A stretch of DNA of 64,000 nucleotides, taken from Candidatus Kouleothrix ribensis (GTDB taxonomy: Bacteria > Chloroflexota > Chloroflexia > Chloroflexales > Roseiflexaceae). A program made the position numbers and the translations under genes. The first letter of the stretch is position 1. Each line of letters opens with the position of its first letter. A model generated the notes under the pieces. The model saw nothing but the letters and a program-made list of their open reading frames with translations. It was not told where the DNA came from and made no database searches. Shown here in pieces: positions 45,510 to 54,177 of this stretch. Location: assembly GCA_016722075.1 (NCBI GenBank), contig JADKGW010000001.1:1116001-1180000 (forward strand). The letters are read 5' to 3'.

Positions 45510-46295
45510 ATGCGACGTAATTGTTGGCTCTTGATTATGTGCCTGCTCGTGCTGCTGAGCGCCTGCGGCTTAGATGCACCTGCGGCCGAGGCGCCTACAG
45601 CGCTGCCGGCGGCAACCAGCGCGCCAGTGCCAACCGACGACCCGAACCTCTTCCGGGCCGAGCCGAGCGCAACCAGCGTACCGCCGACCGCGACGAGCGC
45701 CCCTGAGCCGAGCGCAACACCGGCCCCGGCGCCGACCGAGGCGCTGATCGTGCCGCCAACCCAGCCGCCGACGGCGGCACCCAGGCCAACTGCCAAGCCA
45801 GTCGTCAAGCCGGCCACGCCAGCCCCGGCAGCCGCTCCGGCCGCGAAGATCGAGCCGGCCCGGCTAGTAATCGACGACATCGGCCTCGACTACCGCCCCG
45901 TGTCGGTTGGGCTCGACCGCAACAATGTGCCGATCGTGCCGAACCACGATGTGGGCTGGTATAACCTGAGCGCCGCGCCAGGCCAGGGCGACAACATTGT
46001 GTTCTGGGGCCACGTGCTGCGTTTCCGCAGCGCGCCGAAGATCGCCGCACCGTTCGCGCGGCTGAAAGAACTCAAGCCGGGCGCCAGCGTGGTGGTGTAC
46101 GACAGCAGCGGCGCCAAGCACAGCTATGTGATCACCAAGCAAGTCTGGGTAACGCCCGACCAGGTCGAATACATCTTGCCGCAGGGCAAAGAGATCGTGA
46201 CGCTGGTTTCGTGCATTGGCGACAAAGTGATCCAGGATGGCGAGGTCGTCGATGAAAGCCATCGCCTGATCACGATTGCCGAGCTGGCCACGTAG
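45510..46295 (+). CDS. Sortase-domain lipoprotein
   Basis: A 261-residue protein. A lipoprotein signal peptide ends in the lipobox LLSAC (Cys 19). Residues ~22-115 are a Pro/Ala/Thr-rich linker. The sortase domain (~115-258) shows the catalytic His (IVFWGHVLRF), Cys (VTLVSCIGD) and Arg (DESHRLITI) in the right order. Most sortases are held by a membrane helix; anchoring by lipidation on a flexible linker is unusual. TGGTATAGT near 45448-45456 may be an extended -10 box. A candidate substrate with LPRTG lies at 35954. Class D/E/F is likely but not resolved. Confidence 0.85.
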   Translation: MRRNCWLLIMCLLVLLSACGLDAPAAEAPTALPAATSAPVPTDDPNLFRAEPSATSVPPTATSAPEPSATPAPAPTEALIVPPTQPPTAAPRPTAKPVVKPATPAPAAAPAAKIEPARLVIDDIGLDYRPVSVGLDRNNVPIVPNHDVGWYNLSAAPGQGDNIVFWGHVLRFRSAPKIAAPFARLKELKPGASVVVYDSSGAKHSYVITKQVWVTPDQVEYILPQGKEIVTLVSCIGDKVIQDGEVVDESHRLITIAELAT

Positions 46296-46310
46296 GGGTG
46301 CCGCATGCGG

Positions 46311-46820
46311 CTACGACGATGAATGGAGCTTGCCGAGTTCATCGTGCTGCCAGCGAATCTGGCCGCGTAGCAGCAGGTTCGAGGATCGCAGCTTGAAAGC
46401 CAGATCCTGCGCAAGGTTGCGGATCACCACATAGCCAATCCGCGGGTCGGCCTCGCACAGATTGCGGAAATCGGCCTCGTGCATCACGATCAGCGTGGTG
46501 GGGTCGACCGCCTCGATCGTGGCCGAGCGCGCGGCGCTGTTGAGCAGAATCATCTCGCCGAAGCACTGGCCAGGGTAAAGCCGGTTGATCGTCGAGGGTG
46601 CAAATGTGCCGTCGGCACTGCGCGTGTTGATCATCACGCGCACGCAGCCCTCGAGAATGATATACAGCTCATCGCCGCTGTCGCCCTCTTTGAAGATCGC
46701 ACGGCCGGCCTGTACCTTGAGGCCATGGCACAACTCGGCTACCTTGCGCAGCTCGTCGTCGACCAGGCCGCTAAAGATCTCGGCGCGCCGTAGGTGATCG
46801 ATGACTTTTGGGTTTGTCAT
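46311..46820 (-). CDS. Stand-alone cyclic-nucleotide-binding domain protein
   Basis: A 169-residue protein with a Crp/Fnr-type cNMP-binding fold (residues ~10-125) and no helix-turn-helix. The phosphate-binding cassette region reads GQCFGEMILLNSAARSATIEA, close to the canonical PGxxFGExxLL...RSATV pattern, so it may bind cAMP or a similar ligand. A helical tail (IGYVVIRNLAQDLAFKLRSS) ends the protein. It would act by binding partners and not DNA. It is convergent with the sortase gene. Confidence 0.85.
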   Translation of the reverse strand: MTNPKVIDHLRRAEIFSGLVDDELRKVAELCHGLKVQAGRAIFKEGDSGDELYIILEGCVRVMINTRSADGTFAPSTINRLYPGQCFGEMILLNSAARSATIEAVDPTTLIVMHEADFRNLCEADPRIGYVVIRNLAQDLAFKLRSSNLLLRGQIRWQHDELGKLHSSS

Positions 46821-47368
46821 GGCGCATCCTCTGCATAGGGTGTTTCAGTAATTTAGGATGTACGCGGTGCCGCATGGGCAGCGTGCCAGCGGCAGCTGTA
46901 CTGTCTCGGGTTGTTGCACATCGCGACGCGCAACAACCGAAAACAAAGCTGACTGCGCCCATCCTGCCAGTAAAGCTAGTATAGCACAAGAACGCTGGCG
47001 GCTTCTGTTGCACCCTCGCGCTCACGAAGCCTATGCATGCGGCGCACCGCCCTGGTTGGCCGCCAGGCTGCCGCCCCGCCCCGCACGGATCACCCATACG
47101 CGCCCCCTGATCTAATATTTACACCGGCCGGTAGGCTGGCACGCAGGCAGTGCCGGCGAGCACCCGGCTAACCGGTTGACAAACAGCGTACCGAGTGGTA
47201 TAATTAGCACATAAGTTCTACAATAGTATCTGACGATCGAGGTGGCTTTTAGCGCATCAGGATGAGCCATTTGCCGGTTTGAGCAGCGATCTGGCCGGCA
47301 GCTGGCGCGGGCAAACGCGCACCACAACACCGTACTGCAAACACGAGTAGTAACCATGAGGTGGAGCC
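46821..47368. other. Intergenic region and long leader of the repair-gene group
   Basis: No gene is supported in the 548 bases between two divergently transcribed genes. The right-hand part carries the perfect promoter at 47176-47204. Transcription from it would give a leader of about 158 bases; I see no named riboswitch in it. Confidence 0.5.
47176..47204 (+). promoter_or_regulatory. Perfect sigma-70 consensus promoter
   Basis: TTGACA, exactly 17 bases, TATAAT: both boxes match consensus at all twelve positions. It faces the HhH/XPB/Bax1 genes. Expected transcription start is near 47211. Confidence 0.85.
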
Positions 47369-47851
47369 ATGACCAACCGCGAAATTGCCGCGATTCTGTT
47401 CAACATTTCCACGATTCTGGCCACTCGCAACGGCAACCCCTACCGCATTCGCGCCTATCGCCGTGCTGCCCTGAATCTGCTGCGGCTGCGTCACTCGGTA
47501 GCCGACCGGGTGGCGGCCGGCCGGCCACTGGGCCTGCCCGGCCTGGGCAAGAGCCTGACAGCCAAGATTAGCACGTTGGCCCGGCGCGACGCGCTCCTGT
47601 TCTACGAAGCACTGTGCGACGAGCTGCCGGCCCAAGAGCGCGACCTGATCCGGCTCAACGTGCGCGGGCTTGGCCCAACGATCGCTGCACGCATTCACCA
47701 CGACCTGGGCAACACCGACCCGGCCAGCCTGCGCCGGGCCGCCACCACCGGGCGCCTGCAGCGCGTCTGGGGCATCGGGCCGAAGCGCGCCGCCGCCATC
47801 CTCGATGCGATCGGCGGCCTGGAAGTGCGGCAAGAACGCATGGAGATGTGA
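47369..47851 (+). CDS. Helix-hairpin-helix protein like the N-terminal part of family X DNA polymerases
   Basis: A 160-residue protein matching the 8-kDa/HhH N-terminal region of PolX-type polymerases: MTNREIAAILFNISTILATRNGNPYRIRAYR-like opening, a first HhH (GRPLGLPGLGKSLTAKI), a second (LNVRGLGPTIAARIH) and a third (VWGIGPKRAAAILDAIGG). There is no nucleotidyltransferase or PHP domain, so it is a stand-alone DNA-binding module. The start follows GAGGTGGAG. The XPB-like helicase gene begins 23 bases downstream, so the two are probably co-transcribed and may act on the same damaged or branched DNA. Confidence 0.82.
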   Translation: MTNREIAAILFNISTILATRNGNPYRIRAYRRAALNLLRLRHSVADRVAAGRPLGLPGLGKSLTAKISTLARRDALLFYEALCDELPAQERDLIRLNVRGLGPTIAARIHHDLGNTDPASLRRAATTGRLQRVWGIGPKRAAAILDAIGGLEVRQERMEM

Positions 47852-47874
47852 CTAGCGGACAAAGGGAGCCAGGG

Positions 47875-49227
47875 ATGCCACTACACCAACGCGGGCTGGA
47901 CGAGCTGTTTGCCGAGCTAGAGGAGGCTGAGGATGGACTACTTGATGCGACGCTGGACGACCAACCGGCGCATGAGCCGCTGCCTGGCGCTGCCGACGAG
48001 GCCGATCTGGCCGGGGGCTTTCGCACGAAGCTGGCACTTACGCCGCGGCCCTACCAGGACGACGCGCTGGCTGCCTGGCTCGCGGCCGACGGTCGCGGTG
48101 TCGTCGTGCTGCCCACCGGAGCCGGCAAAACCGTACTCGCACTGATGGCGATTGCGCGGCTGGGCCTGCGCACAGTGGTGGTAGTGCCGACGATCGAGCT
48201 GCTCTACCAGTGGCGCGACGCAGTCATCGAGCGGCTTGGCGTGGCCACCAGTAATGTCGGCGTGGTTGGCGACGGGCGGCGCGAGCTGCGGCCGATCACC
48301 ATCATCACCTATGCCTCGGCGGCCATGCCCGACGCGCCGATCGTCGGCAGCGGCCTGCTGATCTGCGACGAAGCGCATCACCTGCCCTCACCTTCCTACA
48401 GCGGCATCCCGGCGCGCTGCGGAGCGCCCTACCGGCTGGGCATCACCGCCACGCCCGAGCGCAGCGACAGCGCCGAGCGCGCGCTCTATAGCCTGCTGGG
48501 GCCGCTGGTCTACCAGCGCACGCCGGCCGAGCTTTCGGCCGAGGGGCACCTGGCCAAATTCCGCGAGCAGCGCATCTACGTCACGCTTCAGCCGGAAGAG
48601 GCGCTACGCTACGCCGCGCTGACGACCGAGTGGAAGTGGTTCATCGCGCGCAATCGCAGCATGCTCGCGCGCGGCGGCGACTTCTTTGGCGAGCTGATCC
48701 GCCGTAGCGGCAGCGACCCGGCGGCGCGCCAGGCCCTGCGCGCGCACCACCAGGCGCGCATGATCGCGCTGAACGCCGAGGCCAAGCTGGGCGAAGTGGC
48801 CCGGCTGCTGGCGGCCCACCGGCCCGATAAAGTGCTGGTATTCTCGGAATATACCCTGCTGGTCGACACGATCAGCCGCACGCTGGCGCTGCCGTCGATC
48901 ACCTACCGCACCGCGCCCGACGAGCGCAAGCGCACGCTGCAGGCGTTTCGCAATGGCGCCTACTCGAAGCTGGTGGCTGGGCGTGTCTTGAACGAAGGGG
49001 TCGATGTGCCCGACGCGAATGTGGCGATCGTGGTTAGCGGCAACAGCACCGCGCGCGAACACATCCAGCGGCTCGGCCGGGTGATTCGCCCTAAACAGAG
49101 CGAGGCCGTGCTGTACGAACTCGTCACACGCTACACCAGCGAGGTAGGCGCCGCGCGCAAGCGCCGATCGCCGGCTACGAAGAGCGCCAAACCTGCGCCG
49201 GGCGCGGCGGGGGAGCACGAGGCGTAG
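47875..49227 (+). CDS. XPB/Rad25-like DNA helicase
   Basis: A 450-residue superfamily 2 helicase. The start at 47875 follows AAAGGGAGCCAGGG; the longer frame upstream overlaps the HhH gene. Motif I is VVLPTGAGKTVLAL, II is LLICDEAHH, III is GITATPER, and the second RecA domain has KVLVFSEYTLLVDTI, GRVLNEGVDVPDANVAIV and REHIQRLGRVIRPK. The arrangement and RPYQ start (LTPRPYQDDALAAWL) fit XPB-type repair helicases. Archaeal and bacterial XPBs work with the nuclease Bax1, and a DUF790/Bax1-like gene follows. A role in nucleotide-excision-type repair is inferred from that pairing. Confidence 0.9.
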   Translation: MPLHQRGLDELFAELEEAEDGLLDATLDDQPAHEPLPGAADEADLAGGFRTKLALTPRPYQDDALAAWLAADGRGVVVLPTGAGKTVLALMAIARLGLRTVVVVPTIELLYQWRDAVIERLGVATSNVGVVGDGRRELRPITIITYASAAMPDAPIVGSGLLICDEAHHLPSPSYSGIPARCGAPYRLGITATPERSDSAERALYSLLGPLVYQRTPAELSAEGHLAKFREQRIYVTLQPEEALRYAALTTEWKWFIARNRSMLARGGDFFGELIRRSGSDPAARQALRAHHQARMIALNAEAKLGEVARLLAAHRPDKVLVFSEYTLLVDTISRTLALPSITYRTAPDERKRTLQAFRNGAYSKLVAGRVLNEGVDVPDANVAIVVSGNSTAREHIQRLGRVIRPKQSEAVLYELVTRYTSEVGAARKRRSPATKSAKPAPGAAGEHEA

Positions 49228-49313
49228 CGCCCAAGCCATTCGGCGGCGGAGAGCTGCGGATTGGCTCGCCACAAGGCCCAATCGCCCATACACTCGGCTT
49301 CAGCTTGACTGTA

Positions 49314-49344
49314 TGCGGTTTTCGCGCGCAGCGCGAAAACCGCA
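49314..49344. other. Strong hairpin between the XPB-like and Bax1-like genes
   Basis: A 14-bp perfect stem (TGCGGTTTTCGCGC and its complement) with a 3-base loop GCA. It has no U-tract, so it may be an RNA-processing or stability element rather than a terminator. Confidence 0.5.
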
Positions 49345-49399
49345 CGCTGCCGCAGGCGAACGAGCGCGCAACGTGGCCCACCACGTAACGTGTGGCTAG

Positions 49400-49471
49400 A
49401 AGGGATCTTCGATTGTTAATGAAACACCCTACACCTGAAAACGAATAGGTATGTATTCGAAGGCCCCTAAA
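49400..49471 (+). repeat. Leader element copy upstream of the Bax1-like gene
   Basis: AAGGGATCTTCGATT (49400-49414), then CGAATAGGTATGTA and TCGAAGGCCCCTAAA (49442-49471), directly before the ribosome-binding site. The same blocks in the same order lie at 51359-51466 before the next gene. Confidence 0.65.
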
Positions 49472-49483
49472 AGGAACGAACGC

Positions 49484-51046
49484 ATGTCCTTCTCTACGAG
49501 CGATTTCAAGAAGACCACGCGCAAGCTGGGTGGCGAGCGGGCGATCTACCCATACCAGATCCGCGACGAGCGCTACAGCGCCTCGATCGGCTACGCAATT
49601 GCCTATTACGAGCGCATGGTTGGCCGGCGGCGGGCCGAGTTCGAGGCCGAGACGCTGCTAGAGTTCTTTGGCGACGCACGCCTGGCGCGTGGGCTGGTGG
49701 CATGCCTGGCGCGCACCTATGCCTGGCGCGCGCAAACGCTGGCCGAGGCGCTGGGCGATGCGCCGGCACGGGCGCTACGGCGCGCCGGCATCAGCGCGCC
49801 GGCCGATCTCCGCACGCGGCTGTATGGGCTGGCGAACGGCCGCTACGGCGGCGTGATCCTGCCGGGCGAGCGCGCCGAGGCGCTCGAGCTGCTGTGCGAC
49901 ACGATCAATGCCGAGGCTGCCGAACGGCAGCTGACGCCGGCGCAGCTTGAGCGCGCGCTGACGCTCGACGCCGACGACCAGCACATCCTGTTCAAGCACG
50001 GCCCGGCGCCCGAGCCGCCTGATCTGGTGGCGCTGTACAACTACCACTCGATCGAGACCGTGATCTGCCACGCCGAGCTGCTGCGCCTACAGCTGCGCGG
50101 GCAGGTGTGGAACATCATCCGCAGCGCCCACAACCTGGCGCGGCGCTACCGGCTGCGCTACGAGGTCAGCGCTGCGCCGCGCTCGCTGTTCGATGAGCGG
50201 ATCGAGCTGAGCATGTATGGCGGGCGCGATGCATTGGGCAGCTGGACGCGCACCGGCCGGCGGCTGGCACGCGCATTGCTGCGGCTGCTGGCAGCCCACC
50301 CCGACAGCCTGGCCGGCGGCGTGGCCAGCGTGCAGCTGCGCGGGCAGAAGCTGGCTTTCACGCTTGACGACCGTACCCTGAAGATTCTGGGTGTCGCCGC
50401 CGGGCAGCAGGCCGGCCTGGCCGAGCCGTGGGATGAAGATCTGGCCGATGCATTCCAGAAGGCCTGGGGCCGCGCGCTGATCGGCGGGCGCACGGCAGGC
50501 TGGCGGTTGCGGCGCGACCCCGAGCCGCTGATCGGCCAGGGCGCGGTGGTGGTGCCCGACTTCGCGCTGCTGCGCGGGCGCGAGCGGCTGGCGCTATGCC
50601 TGGCCCCCGGCAAGGCCACCGCCGCCGCGCTGATGCGTGATTTTGCGGCGCTGGGCGGGCGCCCGCGTGCGCTGAGCGTGGTGCCGGCCCACGTGGCCGA
50701 GGGGCTGCGCAGCTGCGTGGTGCCGCTGGCCACCTACGAGCAGCAGCCGGCCGAGGCGATCGGCGCGCTGGTGGCACTGCTCGAGCGCAAGTACCCGCGC
50801 CGCCGGCCCGAAGACACACTGACGCCCTGGCAACGCCTCGAGCGCCTGGTTGCCGACGAGGGCTTTGTCGATGAGCAGGCCGTGGCCGCGCTGATGGGCT
50901 GCTCGGCCGAAGAGGCTGTGCGGGTGGTGCAGCGCTGGGGTGGGCCAACCCTGCACGTGCTGCCTGGCCTGGGCGTATGCGCGCCCGAGGCGCTCGGCGA
51001 AATCAAGAGCCTGATCGAAGAGGGCACGCTGCAGCGCGCGGCGTAG
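49484..51046 (+). CDS. DUF790 / Bax1-like nuclease
   Basis: A 520-residue DUF790 protein, the family of the archaeal XPB partner and structure-specific nuclease Bax1. The start at 49484 follows AAAAGGAACG. Conserved features include the early GYAIAYYERMVGRRRAEFE region, the LFKHGPAPEPPDLVALYNYHSIET segment and VVVPDFALLRGRERLALCL, which resembles a nuclease-fold PD core followed by a beta strand. The last ~100 residues are helical. It lies 256 bases after the XPB-like helicase gene with a hairpin and leader element between, so it may have its own control. Confidence 0.85.
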   Translation: MSFSTSDFKKTTRKLGGERAIYPYQIRDERYSASIGYAIAYYERMVGRRRAEFEAETLLEFFGDARLARGLVACLARTYAWRAQTLAEALGDAPARALRRAGISAPADLRTRLYGLANGRYGGVILPGERAEALELLCDTINAEAAERQLTPAQLERALTLDADDQHILFKHGPAPEPPDLVALYNYHSIETVICHAELLRLQLRGQVWNIIRSAHNLARRYRLRYEVSAAPRSLFDERIELSMYGGRDALGSWTRTGRRLARALLRLLAAHPDSLAGGVASVQLRGQKLAFTLDDRTLKILGVAAGQQAGLAEPWDEDLADAFQKAWGRALIGGRTAGWRLRRDPEPLIGQGAVVVPDFALLRGRERLALCLAPGKATAAALMRDFAALGGRPRALSVVPAHVAEGLRSCVVPLATYEQQPAEAIGALVALLERKYPRRRPEDTLTPWQRLERLVADEGFVDEQAVAALMGCSAEEAVRVVQRWGGPTLHVLPGLGVCAPEALGEIKSLIEEGTLQRAA

Positions 51047-51090
51047 CGCGTACCTGTTCAGACGTACGGGTTTGCGACGCGGACGAGCAC

Positions 51091-51130
51091 GGACGAATGC
51101 GGACGGAGAGTACGCTGTCCGCATTCGTCC
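51091..51130. repeat. Hairpin of the ATCCGCGT repeat family
   Basis: GGACGAATGCGGAC and its exact complement form a 14-bp stem around a 12-base loop. Flanking bases add GCGGACGAGCACGGAC-type and TCCGCGTGTGTCTGCG-type repeats. It could end transcripts of the Bax1-like gene, though no U-tract follows. Confidence 0.65.
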
Positions 51131-51358
51131 GCGTGTGTCTGCGTCCCTGTACCCCAACAGTGAACACCTTCCGTAGCGCCAGTGTTTGCCGAATACTGCC
51201 AGATCGGGTACACTGGCCTACCGGCAACGCCGCCCGATGATTGTAGGATGTATGCAGTTGAGGTGCTCAGCCTGCGGCAACACGCTACGTGTGGAAACAC
51301 CACACGTACGCATGTCGCATCGCGGCGCGACACAATCCAACAGCGTATGCCCTACTAT

Positions 51359-51466
51359 AAGGGATCTTCGATTATGTAGTTAGCCGATGGTGGGGTGGTC
51401 TGGCAAGGCCTTGGGCCTCGCCAGACCGCCCCAATCGAATAGGTATGTACTCGAAAGCCCCTAAAG
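51359..51466 (+). repeat. Leader element copy with hairpin, upstream of the 194-residue gene
   Basis: AAGGGATCTTCGATT at 51359-51373, then a hairpin (GGTCTGGC ... GCCAGACC, with nested AAGGCC/GGCCTC), then CGAATAGGTATGTA and TCGAAAGCCCCTAAA. It matches the 49400-49471 element, with the hairpin as the extra part. Confidence 0.65.
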
Positions 51467-51476
51467 AGAAGTAGTG

Positions 51477-52061
51477 ATGGGCCGAAAATCTCGCAACAAG
51501 CGCGACCGCCGCGCACAAGCCGATTTTGTCGCCGCGCTGACTGCCTGCGCAGGCACATGGCTCGAGCACCCGCCATCCGACGATGAGCAGGCGCGGATCA
51601 AGGCCGCGCAGCACACGCTCGAGCAGCACCGTGCCGCTGCCGACGCACTCAGCGCCGACGAGGATCGGCTCCAGCGCTTCAGCCTGGAAGTATTTCGCGA
51701 CCAGCGCTTCACGCCGCTGTATTTCGACGACTGGCTGATCGAGCAGGTGCTCGAGCGCTTCGGCGAGCCGCCGGTGAGCGAAGACCCGGCCGATACCAGC
51801 TTTACCGACTACCTGCGCCAGGCGGTTCAGTGGGTCGCCACCGCGCGGGTCCGCCGGGCGATCAGCCTGCAGGCCGGTCGCTTCCTGCCGGCGTACGTTG
51901 AGGCCGGCCAGATCAACGAGGCGCTGGCGATCAACTACAACACCTATGTGACGGTAATGAGCGATGCCAACACCCCGCTACTGGTGCAGATGATGGTCGG
52001 TGCGCTTGCGCGCTGGTACGACGAGCACGACGAAGATGAGGCCGGCGAGCCGCCGGCCTGA
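51477..52061 (+). CDS. Uncharacterised soluble protein
   Basis: A 194-residue protein that I do not recognise. It has a basic start (GRKSRNKRDRRAQ), a mostly helical acidic body, and an acidic tail (EHDEDEAGEPPA). No signal peptide, membrane helix or metal/catalytic motif is evident. ATG 51477 is chosen over the GTG three bases earlier, behind AGAGAAG. It shares its leader element with the Bax1-like gene upstream, hinting at common control. Confidence 0.65.
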   Translation: MGRKSRNKRDRRAQADFVAALTACAGTWLEHPPSDDEQARIKAAQHTLEQHRAAADALSADEDRLQRFSLEVFRDQRFTPLYFDDWLIEQVLERFGEPPVSEDPADTSFTDYLRQAVQWVATARVRRAISLQAGRFLPAYVEAGQINEALAINYNTYVTVMSDANTPLLVQMMVGALARWYDEHDEDEAGEPPA

Positions 52062-52124
52062 TTAGCGCTGGGCTGCCTGGTTCGACATCGCGCCTGTCTG
52101 TAATCGCACAGAGGAGATCCGGTG

Positions 52125-52298
52125 ATGACGCCAAACAACGGTTTGATTGTCATGTCGATCATGTTCTTTGTTTTTGCGGTTGTCTTCGGGCTCGTGCTCT
52201 GGGCCGATGTCGCGTTGGCGGCCAAGATCGGCTTCTTCGCGCTAGGGTTTGGTTCCGGTGTGACGGCCGGTCAATGGCTTGCCAGGCGCAGCGCATAA
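52125..52298 (+). CDS. Small membrane protein
   Basis: A 57-residue open frame behind a good ribosome-binding site (GAGGAGATCC). It begins MTPNNGLIVMSIMFF and encodes two hydrophobic segments (VMSIMFFVFAVVFGLVLW and ALAAKIGFFALGFGSGVTAG), ending in a short basic tail (LARRSA). The coding look and spacing support a real small gene. Function unknown. Confidence 0.6.
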   Translation: MTPNNGLIVMSIMFFVFAVVFGLVLWADVALAAKIGFFALGFGSGVTAGQWLARRSA

Positions 52299-52479
52299 GT
52301 CGCCACGCGCTCATGGCCTGGCTCCTCAAGCAGTTGGTCGTTCGTTGGCAGCCCAACAACGCGGTGTTGCCCTGTGCAGCGCGGCAACATCGCACACAGC
52401 TACACAGCACGTAGCGCTCTGCCGAAGGCTTAATCCACCAGCAGTGAAGGCCCTGGTTATATCGTGCAGGAGATACCCA

Positions 52480-52887
52480 ATGAAAATCACCGTCGAAACC
52501 ATTGTCAACGCTCCCATCGCCAGAGTCTGGCGCGCCTACACGACGCCCGAAGAGATCAAACAGTGGAACACTGCTTCCGACGACTGGCACACAACCAAGG
52601 CCACTGTCGATTTGCGTGTCGGTGGAGCGTTTAGCTCGCGCATGGAGGCCAAAGACGGAAGCTTTGGCTTTGATTTCGCCGGAACATACACAACGATTGT
52701 ACCGAACGAGCGAATTGAGTATGCGTTCGGAGATCGACGCGCGATCGTGGAGTTCAACCCAGGTGCAAACGGTGTCGTAGTACGCGTCACCTTCGATGCT
52801 GAACTTGAAAATCCTGTGGAGCAACAGCGTCAAGGATGGCAAGCCATTCTGGACAATTTTGCAAAGTACGTCGAAGCGCACCAGTAA
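52480..52887 (+). CDS. SRPBCC/AHSA1-domain protein
   Basis: A 135-residue START-like fold protein of the AHSA1 group. It opens with ITVETIVNAPIARVWRAYTT, contains TPEEIKQWN and WHTTKATVDLRVGGAF, and ends with a helix (RQGWQAILDNFAKYVE). Such proteins bind hydrophobic ligands or act as chaperone cofactors. The start follows CAGGAGAT. It is the first gene of a region with clearly lower GC and different codon use. The AraC-type regulator follows 52 bases on. Confidence 0.88.
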   Translation: MKITVETIVNAPIARVWRAYTTPEEIKQWNTASDDWHTTKATVDLRVGGAFSSRMEAKDGSFGFDFAGTYTTIVPNERIEYAFGDRRAIVEFNPGANGVVVRVTFDAELENPVEQQRQGWQAILDNFAKYVEAHQ

Positions 52888-52939
52888 CCGCTCAGCTTTT
52901 ATTTCCCCTAAAGTTTAATGTCATAGATATACGTGGAGC

Positions 52940-53989
52940 ATGACCCAGAAGACGCAAACACCTTTTGTTACTGTGCGTGCGGTGCAGCCTGTGGTGGCGG
53001 GGCTTGATGCCCTGGGCTATGAAACAGACACGATCTTTGCAAACGTTACGATCTCTCGCGATGTTTTGGATAACGCCGATGGGGGAATTCCCCACACGGC
53101 TATGATGGCTTTTTGGCAAGAAGCCCTGGCGGTTACAGGTGATGATTACCTTGGACTGCATCTTGCCGAAGCGGCCCCCATGAAATCGTTTGGAGTACAT
53201 GCCTATGCCTTGCAATCCAGCCCTACCCTGAGAGAAGCGTATCGCCGGGCATGTCGCTACCAACGCCTGATCCACGAGGCGACGGATTTAACGTTTGATG
53301 AAGGAGCGGACGAGGGCGTACTGCAGCATACCTTGCCGGATGGTCGTTCTGTACCGCGCCATCCCGCCGAATTTCTGGTTACACTTTGGGTGCGTTTCGG
53401 GCGACTGATTACCGGCAGCACGTGGGCACCCCGCCTGGTTTGTTTTGCCCACCATGCACCGCCGGATGTGACAGCGCATCGGCATATATTTCAAACGCAC
53501 ATCCAGTTTTTGAGCGGACGTACAGCGATGTACATTCCAAACTATATTCTGGATACACCGAATGCACGTGCCGATCCGGGCCTGATTGGCGTATTGGACG
53601 ATTATGCAGAGCGATTGCTAAAACAAAGGCCCACACCAACCGCCGCTACCTTGAGCGAACGTGTTCGTTTTCAACTTCTGGAAACGCTGACAGGCGGCAT
53701 CCCCACCGCCGAAGAAATCGCCCAATCGCTCCATATGAGTGTCAGAACGCTTCACCGCAACCTTCAGCAGGAAGGGGCAACGTTCAGTGAACTGTTAAAC
53801 CAACTGCGCCAGCAGCAGGCAACCAACTACCTGACCAACCCCAATATTAGTATCTCCGAAGTTGCTTTTCTGCTCGGTTTCTCTGAAATCAGTTCATTCT
53901 ATCGCGCCTTCAAACGGTGGACAGGTACAACACCAGCTGAATTTCGCGCAGTAAACCTCTCCTCTGTTGCTTCCTCGCACCAATCCTAA
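52940..53989 (+). CDS. AraC-family transcriptional regulator
   Basis: A 349-residue regulator with an N-terminal Arabinose_bd-type ligand domain (residues ~15-200) and a C-terminal AraC helix-turn-helix pair (~240-335: PTAEEIAQSLHMSVRTLHRN and SEVAFLLGFSEISSFYRAFK, ending TGTTPAEFR). This domain order is typical of regulators sensing fatty-acid-like or quorum-type ligands. Lower GC than the surrounding genome marks acquisition. A perfect palindrome lies 39 bases after its stop, before the membrane-protein genes it may control. Confidence 0.92.
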   Translation: MTQKTQTPFVTVRAVQPVVAGLDALGYETDTIFANVTISRDVLDNADGGIPHTAMMAFWQEALAVTGDDYLGLHLAEAAPMKSFGVHAYALQSSPTLREAYRRACRYQRLIHEATDLTFDEGADEGVLQHTLPDGRSVPRHPAEFLVTLWVRFGRLITGSTWAPRLVCFAHHAPPDVTAHRHIFQTHIQFLSGRTAMYIPNYILDTPNARADPGLIGVLDDYAERLLKQRPTPTAATLSERVRFQLLETLTGGIPTAEEIAQSLHMSVRTLHRNLQQEGATFSELLNQLRQQQATNYLTNPNISISEVAFLLGFSEISSFYRAFKRWTGTTPAEFRAVNLSSVASSHQS

Positions 53990-54027
53990 AACTATATCCT
54001 GAATAATTCACCGCCACTAGCCATACT

Positions 54028-54044
54028 TTGTCCGAAACGGACAA
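54028..54044. promoter_or_regulatory. Palindromic operator candidate
   Basis: TTGTCCG AAA CGGACAA is a perfect 7-bp dyad with a 3-base centre, between the AraC-type regulator and the DUF2306 gene. A TATAAA at about 54097-54102, downstream of it, could be the -10 box of the promoter it controls. Confidence 0.5.
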
Positions 54045-54177
54045 TACAATGGCATAAGTAGTCAATACCTCCTTATTAAGAACACGATATACTGGCTATA
54101 AATGACCGGCATGCACCAGAAACCTACTGGTGTATCCGGTTTAATCAAATCAGCCAGGTGTTACGGAGGTAATGACA

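Larger units (their letters stand above)
51047..51476. other. Repeat-rich intergenic region
   Basis: No gene is seen. It contains the long hairpin at 51091-51130 and, at its 3' end, a leader element shared with the Bax1-like gene. Confidence 0.5.
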
